Source: Aaosphaeria pasadenensis (taxonomy: Eukaryota; Ascomycota; Dothideomycetes; Pleosporales). From it: a DNA stretch of 64,000 nucleotides. Of this stretch, positions 11,023 through 21,256 are shown one piece after another. Position 1 is the first letter of the stretch; every line of letters begins with the position of its first letter. The DNA is taken from contig JAKLMB010000008.1 of the NCBI GenBank assembly GCA_022813625.1, positions 1,240,001 to 1,304,000 on the forward strand, written 5' to 3'. The notes under the pieces were generated by a model that did not search any database, was not told the DNA's origin, and saw only the letters and a list, made by a program, of their open reading frames with translations. Both the position numbers and the translations under genes were made by a program.

Positions 11023-12497
11023 TTCCTACTGGAAACAACTGCCTCTATGAGTTATGCACATCCTTTGCCGCGCTTAACTGTCTTGCCTAGTATCGCACTT
11101 TACGACTAGAGGACAAGCCAGCGTTTGATATTGGTTGATGTGCATAAATTTGCGTCGCCATTCGCGAGACGAGGGAGGTAGATCGATGGAGCCATCAGTA
11201 CGAGAGGAGATCGAAGAATGAGAGACCTGTGGCTTGACTATGCACTGCTTTCGCAATGTAAGATTTCCAAGTTGCGGGCTAGAAGTTTCATGGGTTGTTT
11301 AGATACGATTTTAATACCCCTTTCCTTTATCGCTAGAGTAGGTTTTTTGTTCTTTTTGCGTTTTGACATGTATCTAGTATCATGACTCTGGCTTGCAACG
11401 ACTGCGATTACTGTATTCCACTTGAACTATAGGGTGGGTTTGTACGACTTGTTAACATTGCATTGTGATCCTGAAGCAAGACGTTGGGAACATCATCGTG
11501 TTGAATTTGTTTTGTAGAACTGTCTAATTGGTACGTGTTCAATTTGCGTCTGGGTGGTACTAGATAGGAAAGGTGTGTCTGTTGTCTGCGAGACAATACA
11601 TGTCATTTCCTGATTCTGACTCGGCAGGGGAATCCATCCGCCACTTCCTACGTCTGTATGGTAACCTCTTTCTCCATTCACTATCTTGATCCTAGATTCA
11701 GGATGCGATGTATCCCAGTCATCGTATGTGGGACTGATATCAAATAACCTAACAGTCATGACTTGCACAACTTCCCAATTCAATATGACCAACGTTTGCC
11801 CAATGCGGCTTCGAGGTTCCCGCTCAAGTTCCTCCAAGCTCCTTTATCAGGCGCTCATTTGAGATAACACCATTATCGGTGCTTTCAAAACTCATTCACT
11901 GGCTCCCGACTCCAAATACCAGTCAAGGTTGAGCAAGGTTTCCGGTAACTTTTTCATTGTCGAGCCCGGCAATGTACGACCGAGGGTTCTTGTCATACCC
12001 ACACCCAATATTTATTACCTATTCATCCAATGAGCTTACACTTTGCGATGTATTTCGTCGTCACCAATCAAATATCTTCTAGGGGTACAATCACAACATA
12101 GGTCCTACGCGGTTGATCATCGCGAACCGGGGAAGGGTCATGTATGTTGCACACGATACACAACCTTGCTCAGTGAAATCATCTGAGGAATACTTTCTCT
12201 TCTCTTCACGAGTGAGGTGTCGATCGATTGGTCCAAAATCGGCGGGATACAGTGGTGCTATACCCCGGCTCGGCAATTGCTTGGTCGTGCTGCGAGGACA
12301 ATATAGTATAAAGTGCATACTCATCTACCGATTAATTTCACTTATCAAGGTTACTTGGATGCTGAGATTCTCAAAACTCGGGAGTTCTGCACGTACGTAG
12401 CTGTGAGTTTCTGTTTAAATGGCCTGGTCAGGGCCCTTTTGATAAGGGACCTGTTTCAGCGCCGCTCTCCCGACAGCGATACCAAGATCAAGTAATT
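11023..12497. other. Intergenic region, no supported gene
   Basis: A minus-strand open frame at 11493-11837 begins at a non-ATG codon, matches no family I know and has no splice partners. Nothing else coding-like is visible in this 1.5 kb. Confidence 0.45.
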
Positions 12498-13871
12498 ATG
12501 ACGCTATCAACTCTTGCACTCGTTGCGCTGTTTGTTAGGGATGTGTTTTCACAGCAAAGTCCAGGAGCAGCCGATTTCCTGAGGTTCGGCTGCTCACAAC
12601 TCGTTGTGGAGCGCGCCGACCCACTAGTCACTCCTGGGTTGAATCCATCGCCGCATACTCACCAGATCGTGGGCGGAAATTCATTCAACATCACCGTATG
12701 TCGCAGCAATTCTATGTCTCACAGCAGCATACCAAAAACGTTGTTAATCGTGAGCAGATGGACCCGTACACCATAGACCCACCGAAACAATCAACTTGCA
12801 CCTCTTGCATATACAAAGAGGACTTCAGTAACTATTGGACTGCCTCAATCTACTTCCAGTCCCCAGAGAACGGAACATTCAAGAAGGTTCCTCAGATGGC
12901 AAATGGCAGACAAAACAGGACGCTCCTTGAGCAAGATGGTGGACTCACTGTCTACTATATGCGACCATTTAGTGGGAGCAACAAGAAGACTACTGCCATG
13001 AAGCCGGTAGATGCACCTCCTGCGAAGTGAATTGAAACATCTTGTTGACGTATGACAGGGCTTCAGAATGTTTGCCGGGGACCCAGCGCTCCGCAGCAAG
13101 ACGGGTACATACCCCGGAATCTGCCATCGCTGTCTCTCCAAGGCAGATCGTTTGATGGGTGGAAATGGAGCCCCTTGCGATTCCAAGGACACAGCTGCTT
13201 TCCCATCCACACCATGCCCAGGTGGCATTCGTGCTACCATTATCTTTCCTTCCTGCTGGGACGGAAAGAATTTGGACAGTCCGGATCACAGAAGTCATGT
13301 TGCATATGCACCGGGGAGTGGTGCACTAGCTGGTGATAAATGCCCTAGTACACACCCCGTTCGAATCCCGCAGGTTATGTAAGTGCTATGGAATTGATCT
13401 TCAACGAAGCTCGCCAAGGTAGCAGTAGCTCACATATGCCTTAGGTATGAGATTATGTTCGACACATCTGGGTTTGCCGATCCCAAGTATTACAAGAACG
13501 GCAAGCAGCCTTTGGTATACAGCTTTGGCGACGCGTAAGTCTTTCCCTACGAACTATGTGATTGGACCAGACTAAGCGTTAGAAAAGTACTGGCTATGGT
13601 GCACATGGTGATTATCTATTTGGCTGGGAGGGTGATGCACTGCAGAGAGGCATGGATGCGCTTGGAAATAAATGCGGTAGCGAGGACTGCACTTCAGCCT
13701 TGAAGATTCAGTCCGGAAATGATGCCATTGCCTGCACGAAGGCTCAAATGGCGAAGGAAGATGTCGGCTCAAACAACTGTAAGTGCCATTGTGAGATGTC
13801 ATGGTGCAAAGCTGACTTCGATCCCAGGGCTGAAGGAATTACCCGGCGGTGCTACTGTCACATTTGAGTAA
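12498..13871 (+). CDS. Secreted DUF1996 protein
   Basis: Six exons join in frame: 12498-12695, 12758-13006, 13059-13378, 13445-13534, 13588-13778 and 13828-13871, giving 363 aa. A signal peptide (residues about 1-19, ending FSQQ) precedes the DUF1996 domain, which fills the rest. Family landmarks are FLRFGCSQLVVERADPLV, HTHQIVGGNSFN, the TCTSC pair, EDFSNYWTASIYF, GFRMFAGDP and GYGAHGDYLFGW. The domain is common in secreted ascomycete and basidiomycete proteins, sometimes beside WSC carbohydrate-binding domains. Its activity is unknown. Each intron is 50-70 nt with standard borders. The last exon encodes only about 14 residues ending TVTFE before TAA. Confidence 0.92.
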
Positions 13872-14179
13872 TCGTTCTAGGTGGTGGACTTTGAAAGATG
13901 TGCGAGACAACCTCGAAAATTATACTTCATTACAATAGTAAGATTATCGAGCACGTTTCAAGCTAGAAGAAGTCTGATTTAGGTATACCTAGCTCTAGCT
14001 CACTCTCGTATACTGTCCGTTTTACCTTTTTGACTAGCATATAGTTGAATGACCGAACTTTGGCAAGATGTGCTCTTTACGAGAATATATGCAGCTTTCA
14101 ACACTGGCGATGGCATGATAGCTGACTCCTACAATGAAAGAGCCCGAGAACTGCCCTATCACACTCAAGCATTATCGCA

Positions 14180-15106
14180 CTACGAGCCAGCATGCTGAAA
14201 AGAGTGTTCAAAGAAATCGACCAGTTTTGCGCCCGCTTCATCAACATGATCGTACAGATCTGCATGTGTGAGGCCCTCTACTGAATATAATTCTTTCGGC
14301 TCTCGAGCTTTCACGATCCCATATCCACTGAACCACCTTGTTGCTGCCCTTGATCCCGTTATCATCAGCAACGGTCTCGGACTAATCAGATAATTGAAAG
14401 CGAAAGCGTCGAAATTAGCCATCATATCCCAGCTTCTTGCAAGGCAAGTATTCGGCGCCCGTTTGTGGGGTTGCCTCTTGCGAAAGTATTGCGTCAAGTC
14501 TTGAAACGACTCAGTCAGCCCGACTGCTTCTTCAAGCGTTGACGGGATCAGTTTCACTAGATCCACTTTCTCCCCTCCAATGTCACTGCTCCGATCTTTC
14601 GCAGCAAGTTCTAGCTGCCCCTTCAGAGTATCCAAGTTGGCTGAATCCCGATCGAATCCACGGCGCGCCATTATCCCAACACACACGGCGGCTGTTGTTG
14701 CGCACGCTCTGATGCGAAGGTCGGTCTGTGCAGCAAATGAGGCATATCCGCCAGAGGCGCATATTCCTAAGACACCTATCCTGTCAGAATCGACATCTCT
14801 GCGCCCCACTAGGTATGTGACAGCACTTTTAATATCCTCGACACGCTGATATGGGTCTTCGAGTGAGCGGGGTTCGCCCTCCGATTCGCCTTGAAATGCT
14901 GCGTCGAATGTAAGACAGAAGAAGCCTGCTTTGCAAAGCAAACGTGCGTAATTGGCAGGGGATTGTTCTTTTATCGAGGACCATGGATGTGCGATGACAA
15001 TGGCAGCTCCCTTCTGGTCACGTGTTGTGACATTGGGACGATAGAGATGGGCTTTAAGTCTGTATGCTCGAGAGGTGAAGAACACCCTTTCTGGTGATGT
15101 TTCCAT
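14180..15106 (-). CDS. Alpha/beta hydrolase, dienelactone-hydrolase/X-Pro peptidase-like
   Basis: This single exon encodes 308 aa from the ATG at 15106. The open frame extends further upstream, but without another ATG. The alpha/beta-hydrolase landmarks are in order: AIVIAHPWSSIKEQSP (oxyanion-hole region), TFDAAFQGESEGEPR, the nucleophile elbow LGICASGGYASFAA, a late-strand acid region PRPLLMITGSRAATRWF, and the catalytic-histidine region GLTHADLYD. The elbow reads Gly-Ile-Cys-Ala-Ser, so the nucleophile may be Cys as in dienelactone hydrolases, or the next Ser. Related fungal proteins act as acyl or polyketide transferases/hydrolases in secondary-metabolite clusters, but no synthase gene is in this window. 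Confidence 0.85.
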   Translation of the reverse strand: METSPERVFFTSRAYRLKAHLYRPNVTTRDQKGAAIVIAHPWSSIKEQSPANYARLLCKAGFFCLTFDAAFQGESEGEPRSLEDPYQRVEDIKSAVTYLVGRRDVDSDRIGVLGICASGGYASFAAQTDLRIRACATTAAVCVGIMARRGFDRDSANLDTLKGQLELAAKDRSSDIGGEKVDLVKLIPSTLEEAVGLTESFQDLTQYFRKRQPHKRAPNTCLARSWDMMANFDAFAFNYLISPRPLLMITGSRAATRWFSGYGIVKAREPKELYSVEGLTHADLYDHVDEAGAKLVDFFEHSFQHAGS

Positions 15107-15961
15107 GGGATATGGAATGAAGTTAGGAGTACGAAGGATCGGCTTAGTTTTCAAGAAGGCACACCGTCCAAGGCTGTCTGTATATACGATGACGAGCACA
15201 ATCCGAAGATCGTCGGCATTGATCACGTGCTAAGCCGTACGAAGGGCTTTGACCAACCGTTGTATTGCTAGTGGGGCGAGAGATTCCACTGCCCGAATGT
15301 TTTCGGCTGACGACACTTGTATATTTACGGTATTTCTTTTGTTTTCGGGCAGACGCTGCATGGCCGACTGTTAGTAACAGTGGGCGCTGGTGAATGACCT
15401 ATGGGAGTGAGGAGGTTCCGCCAAAGCGGCCAGACGTCGAACTCTCTCACTCGATGGTCAGTTGCCCGAACGACTCTTTTCTTGGTCTCCCATGATTAGT
15501 TCCTTGGAATCCAGACATTTATCGGATTTTTCTCTTCAATACTGTGTCAAAGATTTGCAATGTTTGTTCAATTGAGGTCCTTCGAGGACATGGTTGGAGA
15601 TGAAGAGTACGTACATTACTGACGTCGAGAACGCCACGGCAATGATTATTCGCCCCTTGACTTAGATGTTACTTTTTTTTTAAAAAAAAAAAAAGAAAAG
15701 AAAAAGAGAGGACTATGCAGAACCACAATCAAAACGTATGGTTGCTGGGATAGGCTGTGAGTGCTTTGGGAGTGTACAAAGTCAAGTGTAGCAGTAGCAT
15801 AACGGCCCCTCCATTAATCACACTATGCCCATTTGAGCTTTGCTCGCTGTATGTGACGATCATTCATCCACATCATCTCAAGCTCCATCAAGTACGAATT
15901 AGCAAACGCTTTGCACGATCGGTGTTGCTTTTAAATATCTCATAATATATCGTTCATATCA
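15107..15961. other. Divergent promoter region with a poly-T/poly-A tract
   Basis: This is intergenic DNA between the hydrolase and the kinase, which diverge. A self-complementary T(n)A(n) tract followed by AG-rich sequence lies at about 15670-15710. No gene is seen. Confidence 0.5.
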
Positions 15962-17186
15962 ATGCCAATATCTACTAGCTCCTATATTGTCTTCGTAGGC
16001 GCTGTCTACATAGACACCATTCTTTCTGTTCCCCACTTCCCAGCAGAAGACGAAAAGCTGCGTGCTCACAAGCAAACCCGACGACGAGGCGGCAACTGTG
16101 CAAATTCGCTACAAGTCCTCGAGCAACTCATCGAGTGGGATCCGTTTTGTCCCAAGGATAATGATGGTAGAAGTGCGGCGATTGAAGGCACATTTGGCCG
16201 ACTGCACTTACTCGCTGTTCTTCCGGACTTCAAATCTCAAGACGTCAAATTCATCAGGGAGTCCTTGCCAGGCACGAGTTTCGTACCCTGTTCAATATTT
16301 CGCTCTAACATGCAACATGCTGCATCTAGCTATATTATTCAGAACGAATCTAAGGGAACACGTACCATCGTCAGTTATAATGGCCTGCCGGAGATGACTT
16401 TCAAGGAGTTCGACGAACAGATTTCAAGATTCAATGCTCTTTCTCCGGACCTCGTCACGAAAACATGGTACCATTTCGAGGTAATGTACATACATGCACC
16501 CCACAACGCGTGATTTTTGGACGGCTCCGGCCGCATCACTTTTTTACTGTGGAATGCGCGTGCGACTAACCGCAAGGCAGGGACGGAATTCAGATACTCT
16601 CCTCCAATGCGTCAAGCACATACGGAATAACGACACACACTGCCAATTCAGTGTAGAGTTGGAGAAACCAGATCGTGTTGGGTTGATCGAAGTAGCCTCT
16701 TCAGCAGATGTTGTTTTCTATTCCAAACTGTGGGCTGAAGGTCATGGATTTGAGGGTCCAAGACCATTCTTAGAAGCTCAAGTGGGCAGCGTAAGATCTG
16801 GTGCACTATTAGTCTGTACATGGGGGGCAGAAGGTGTAACTGCTCTTCAAACAGGAATGACAAAGGGTGTTGGCGAGCTGTGGGAAAGCTCTGAGGCATG
16901 GCGGCCTCCGTCAAGTCAGGAGGGAGACATTTCTTCTAACAAGGACTCCATAATTGAGTGAGTGACTACGATCTTGACCAAGCAAGTCCGGGATACTAAG
17001 TGTGGCAGTCCCGTCGGTGCGGGTGATTCGTTTATCGCTGGAATTCTGTTCTGCATTCTTCATCGCCCAACATGGTCATTGCGGCGGAAGATAGCGTTTG
17101 CAAGTGAACTGGCGGGCCGCAAAGTCTTTCAAAATGGCTTTGACAATCTTGGAGAACAAATGTTTTCTATCCTGAAGAAGAAGTGA
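15962..17186 (+). CDS. PfkB-family carbohydrate kinase (ketohexokinase/ribokinase-like)
   Basis: Three exons (15962-16480, 16581-16957, 17009-17186) give 357 aa. The fold's entry strand FVGAVYIDTI and the first PfkB signature region RRRGGNCANSLQVL are near the N-terminus. The second signature, PVGAGDSFIAGIL, carries the catalytic-base aspartate and anion-hole glycines. It is assembled across the last intron: the junction at 16957/17009 turns a split codon into Asp, giving DPVGAGD. The enzyme should phosphorylate a sugar or related hydroxyl compound with ATP in the cytosol. Similarity to ketohexokinases is suggested by the GTRTIVSYN segment, but the substrate is unproven. It converges on the amidohydrolase, with only 42 bp between the stops. 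Confidence 0.88.
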
Positions 17187-17228
17187 ATCGATTCCACGGA
17201 AGCATCTCATCCGAAGGAGGTTGCGCCC

Positions 17229-18486
17229 TTACTGCAGATGAAATCTGCTCGTCCAAAGTCGCTCCACATTCCTAAATAAAATCGCTTCCTTCTGGGCGTC
17301 AGAGAGGAATTTGGCATCAACTAGGGCAGCAACATTTGCATTGACATCCCAAAAGCCCATTCCATATGGGTAGTCCTGATTTTTAGTAGTATTAGTCACT
17401 GCAGCTAAGGAGGGCAATCGTACGCAAGTGAAGCCAAAAGTATAGGTACTCACCGTCCCAAAAACGAATTGACTGGTGGGTACACCGTTTGCTATCAATC
17501 CCTTGATCTGATTTGGATACACAGGACCGGCGCTATCGTACCAAAACCTTGTTGCGTATGCCTTTCTTACATCTTCTGCGTCTTTTGGAAATCCTATCAA
17601 GAAGCGATCTTGGATACTTGGGAAGGCTCCCGCCCCATGCGATACTCGCCAATGAATGTTAGGATACTCTAAGATAGTTCTGTTCGCTGTAATACTCGAT
17701 ATTGCCCGGGCGGTCTCGAAGTAAAACTCGCCCAGACCAGCGCGTAGTGGTGCTGTAAATCCTAGTTAGCAATTGGAGTTTAAGCGTGCCACAACCACAG
17801 CACATGACCAACTACTCACATGGATTGGAGTTAAGGAATCTTCCGTCCTCGAGTCGAATGACTGGATCAGTTGGGTGAATGAAGACGACTGCCCTGTCAT
17901 CTTCTTGATTCTGAAGATACTCCCATAGAGGATTGAAAGACTTATCTCCTGGATAAATGCCTTCATGATTCGTCAATATACCAACACCTAGCGCACCCAA
18001 TTCTGTAAGGCAGTACTGCACTTCTCTTATAGCCTCTTCTAGATATGGTAATGGAGTCACTGCAAGCCAGGAAAATCGCTGCGGGTACGCGCATTCCAAC
18101 TCAGCATTGAATTCATTCAACAGCCTCGCCAATGCAATCGTCTTCGCTCTATCGGCGGGGAAAGCGTTTGCCTGAGGGGTGCTAAAACAAAGTATGGACC
18201 GTTTGATCTTTTGCTCTGCCATAAAGTTCAGATGCGAATCTACGTCCCATGATGGTGTTCTGCGGCCGGCAGCAAGAGGTTGCAGCTCACGGAACCAGTC
18301 TGGCACTGGATGAACGTGAGTATCGATCTTCGTTGCATTCTCAAAGTCGGGCGAATCAGATCTGATAGATTGAGATATCGCTTCAATAGATTCCAGTGCA
18401 TCATCAAGGAATGAAAGTACTGTTAAATCGATACCATCACGCTTCGCATTGGTAATGATCCTGTTCACTGGGGAAGGTCTGTCCAT
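17229..18486 (-). CDS. Amidohydrolase-2 family metal-dependent hydrolase/decarboxylase
   Basis: Three exons (18486-17820, 17752-17454, 17375-17229) give 370 aa. The metal-site ligands of the amidohydrolase superfamily are present in order: HxH in IDTHVHPVPDWF (about residue 54), the later VVFIHPTDP histidine, VSHGAGAFP histidine, and the C-terminal Asp in FGTDYPYG, which forms across the last intron. The layout fits the amidohydrolase-2 (ACMSD/2,3-dihydroxybenzoate decarboxylase-like) group, which hydrolyses or decarboxylates small aromatic or lactone substrates. With the PfkB kinase 42 bp away and an alpha/beta hydrolase beyond, a small catabolic neighbourhood is possible but unproven. The intron-1 acceptor was chosen because the nearer AG would create a stop. 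Confidence 0.88.
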
Positions 18487-19101
18487 CGCAAAGAATGAGA
18501 CTCCGGACGAGATGGCGAGGAGATTGATAGATCTCCAGGTTAGAGATACCTATTTAATGCTTTGGGATAATCCTTGGTATTTATCAAGCTGTGACACAGA
18601 TCGCTGGGGGTTCGGCCGGAATTGTGGTTGTAGATCTCACTCGGCTCCCCACACTATAAGAAAAACCCCCGTAGAATTAGTCCCTCGGTACATCGTAGTA
18701 TACCTAGCGAAGAATAGCGTACATGCAAATATCAACCTCAACTGGTGGATAGAGCTCCTTAGCTAGGTCATAAGTTGACTCTCACTATGAGCCTACTCAG
18801 CAAGTACCTGTGCCACAGGAATGTAGGCTTCTAACGATGACGAGTATTCAGAATGCAATATCACGGCTAGGCGCCGCGCAGAAAGTAGGAGCGGAATGAA
18901 AAACATTGTGATCGCGAAGAATGAATGCCATGCGAAATGGAGAATTCCTCTTTTGCATTGATTGCACTGTGAAACTTTAAAGCTCTGGAGTTCCCTTTCA
19001 AGATGCTATTGTCTCAACTGATACGTGGATTCTCGTATTGGACATATCTTATCTCTCACACTCTCTGAGCAGCTTCCATCTGGGTCGATATTGGAGAGAA
19101 A
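18487..19101. other. Divergent promoter region
   Basis: This 0.6 kb lies between the amidohydrolase start and the GLEYA protein start. I see no coding frame. Confidence 0.5.
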
Positions 19102-20115
19102 ATGAAGGGAATCGTACGCTCTTTAACCACACTGGTGTTGCCATTGTTGGCTGCGGCTACTGCAGTCAATCTTGGCAACGACGCTAGCAGTGATCTCATT
19201 CAAAAGCGAGTCGAGGCCGGGGGAGGTGGCGGACACGGTGGTGGAGGAGGACATGGAGGAGGGGGAGGGGGAGGACATGGCGGCGGAGGAGGACATGGCG
19301 GCGGAGGAGGACATGGCGGCGGAGGAGAACATGGTGGCGGAGGAGAACATGGTGGCGGAGGAGGACATGGTGGAGGAGAACACGGTGGCGGTGGAGGGCA
19401 TGGTGGAGGCGGACATGAAAGTGGTCACCACGAAGGCCATGGCCATGGACATAAGAACTACGGCTTTGGAGGTTTTGATACCTCCCACTATCCTTACGGA
19501 ATTCCAACATGCGACACCTCCTGCGGCAATATCGGCATCAACTACGCAAAATACGATAACATCTTCTATTATGGTGGTCCTAGTTATCCCTCAACGTGGA
19601 AACCAGAAAAATACTACTACATCCGGCCGGAATACAACGGGACAACGAAATACATAGGGTACAGGATCAATGGCTATGGCTCAATATACGGACAGCCAAA
19701 GGAATACGTCCAAGATCTTGTCATCGATCACACTTTCTACCTCTGTGCGCCCATTACAGGCAGCTATACCTTCTCATCCATCTACGCCGACGACATAACT
19801 AATATCTGGTTGGGACCCCGGGCATACCGCGGTTGGACGAGGTCGAATTCCGATATAGAACAAGTCTATCCCCAGTCGACGCCCAAGACCAAAACCATCT
19901 TTCTACAGAAAGGCCAAAACCTCCCCGTTCGCGTCTTCGGCGCAAATTACCAAGGTTTAGGTGAAATAAATGTCGCCATTTATGCTCCCGGTGGCGGTGC
20001 GCTCCTCAAGACGGATGCAACGAATGCAGCTGCTAGTATCACCAGCCCGTTCCTTCTAAAATATATCTGTGGGGACCGATCTTCCGTGTTCCCACCGTGG
20101 GGCAATGAGGGCTGA
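19102..20115 (+). CDS. Secreted GLEYA-domain surface protein with Gly/His-rich repeat linker
   Basis: This single exon encodes 337 aa. A signal peptide (about residues 1-21, ending AAATA) is followed by a short propeptide ending in a dibasic Lys-Arg, a likely Kex2 site. Next is a long run of GGGGH-type repeats (about residues 40-115, DNA 19219-19450). The C-terminal half is a GLEYA/PA14-like beta-sandwich: WKPEKYYYIRPEYNGTT, GYRINGYG, the paired-aspartate loop YADDITNIWLGPRAYRGW, KGQNLPVRVFGANYQGLGE, and paired cysteines. GLEYA domains are Ca2+-dependent carbohydrate-binding adhesins of fungal cell surfaces. The His-rich linker could bind metals or make the protein pH-sensitive, which is inference. 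No GPI signal is visible at the C-terminus. Confidence 0.88.
   Translation: MKGIVRSLTTLVLPLLAAATAVNLGNDASSDLIQKRVEAGGGGGHGGGGGHGGGGGGGHGGGGGHGGGGGHGGGGEHGGGGEHGGGGGHGGGEHGGGGGHGGGGHESGHHEGHGHGHKNYGFGGFDTSHYPYGIPTCDTSCGNIGINYAKYDNIFYYGGPSYPSTWKPEKYYYIRPEYNGTTKYIGYRINGYGSIYGQPKEYVQDLVIDHTFYLCAPITGSYTFSSIYADDITNIWLGPRAYRGWTRSNSDIEQVYPQSTPKTKTIFLQKGQNLPVRVFGANYQGLGEINVAIYAPGGGALLKTDATNAAASITSPFLLKYICGDRSSVFPPWGNEG
19219..19450 (+). repeat. In-frame GGNGGNGGACAT-type repeat coding for (G)nH
   Basis: Degenerate 15-18-bp units of GGCGGAGGAGGACATGG type encode Gly4-5-His with occasional Glu. Some neighbouring units are identical at DNA level, which suggests recent slippage. Confidence 0.85.
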
Positions 20116-20356
20116 TAGCTATGAACTTATTGGTTATATTTGTTGTCGCATTCGGAAGTAATCCGATGTTGGGGATATAGCTTCACTTGGAAATGATCAC
20201 ACGTACTTTCTTATGACATTTATGATACTGGCCATTTGCGTGTAAACTACCTACCTTTGACAATTCCCAGGATCAAGGTGTTTTCGCACGGAGACCATCT
20301 TACCAGAGATAACCCGGGAATAGGTTTGCAGCAGTTCGGGTGGCACTATGCTTGCC

Positions 20357-21256
20357 CTATTTACAGATATCCACAATCGTTCTGAACATCCTGTCGACAT
20401 TTTCCAGATCTTCTTCTACTGAGTACGCATTGGACTTATCCTCGGGGCCTCCCCATGGAGCAATGGGGGGGCTGGCGTCCATCCTGATACAGTCGTAAAA
20501 TTCGACGACAGGCTTCCCATCTTTGTTCCCGAGAATCACAATTTTACCACCATCAAAGTGGGCGTCTCTCTTTGATAAAGCTAGTGGGTGCCAGCTCCCT
20601 GATTGAAACTCAATTGAGCGGTGTTGAAGACGACTCGCGTGGAAGGAAAACCCACCGTGCTTATCAACTTCACGTCTTAGGATATCGGCTCGAGAAGCCT
20701 CAGTCTCGACTGCAAGAATCAAGACAATTCTTTCGCTTGATGAATCTACTTTGGTCAGTAGAGGATCTTCTTTCTCAGGCGGTGATGTTGGCTTTGGGGG
20801 TTCATCTCTTTGAGGCGCTCTCGTTACAAACCAGTAGACACTCCTTGAGTCTTGATCATCCTGAAAGATACAAATCTCTCTCTTAGAACATCTCATACTG
20901 AACTGCGGGGAATGGAAATAATGGCGTAGCAGACTTGAAGCAAGCGTGCTACCTATCTCGGGCAGCGTGCGATTAACGTATTCCCACGTCTTCCGCTTAT
21001 GCTGGTATGCCTGACTATAGTTTTGACATAACAGCGCTAGTGGCTTTGGGAATATTGGCAACGGCGAGGGAACCGTCTGACGGCCGTTTTGATCTTCGTG
21101 AATCTCGATAGACGGAATTATGCCATTGAGGTAGTGATCTGGGCCTGGCCATTTGAACGTTGTCTCAGTAGCGGGCTCTTCACGGTTCTGTTCGTTGGGC
21201 GCGCAGGTAACCTCACTGCTTGACTCCGGTACTGTGGGTGGTGGAAACCCAGTCAT
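20357..21256 (-). CDS. Hypothetical protein, 299 aa
   Basis: This uninterrupted frame runs from the ATG at 21256. I do not recognise a domain. The protein has a polar Pro/Glu-rich N-terminus (residues 1-50), a middle section with PIFPKPLALLCQNYSQAYQ and TWEYVNRTLPEIGSTLASSLLRHYF, a Pro-rich linker near 155-175 (PPKPTSPPEKED), and a C-terminal part with alternating hydrophobic strands such as ERIVLILAVET and GKIVILGNKDGKPVVEFYDC. There is no signal peptide or membrane span. It converges on the GLEYA gene with 241 bp between the stops. Its length, fungal-like composition and intact frame make it a likely real gene. Confidence 0.65.
   Translation of the reverse strand: MTGFPPPTVPESSSEVTCAPNEQNREEPATETTFKWPGPDHYLNGIIPSIEIHEDQNGRQTVPSPLPIFPKPLALLCQNYSQAYQHKRKTWEYVNRTLPEIGSTLASSLLRHYFHSPQFSMRCSKREICIFQDDQDSRSVYWFVTRAPQRDEPPKPTSPPEKEDPLLTKVDSSSERIVLILAVETEASRADILRREVDKHGGFSFHASRLQHRSIEFQSGSWHPLALSKRDAHFDGGKIVILGNKDGKPVVEFYDCIRMDASPPIAPWGGPEDKSNAYSVEEDLENVDRMFRTIVDICK

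Noticed and set aside
11493..11837. 114-codon minus-strand frame
   Set aside because: Begins at a non-ATG codon and shows no recognised family or secretion signal.
13360..13376. GTTCGAATCC-type sequence that looks like a tRNA T-loop
   Set aside because: It lies inside a well-supported DUF1996 exon, and no cloverleaf can be formed around it.
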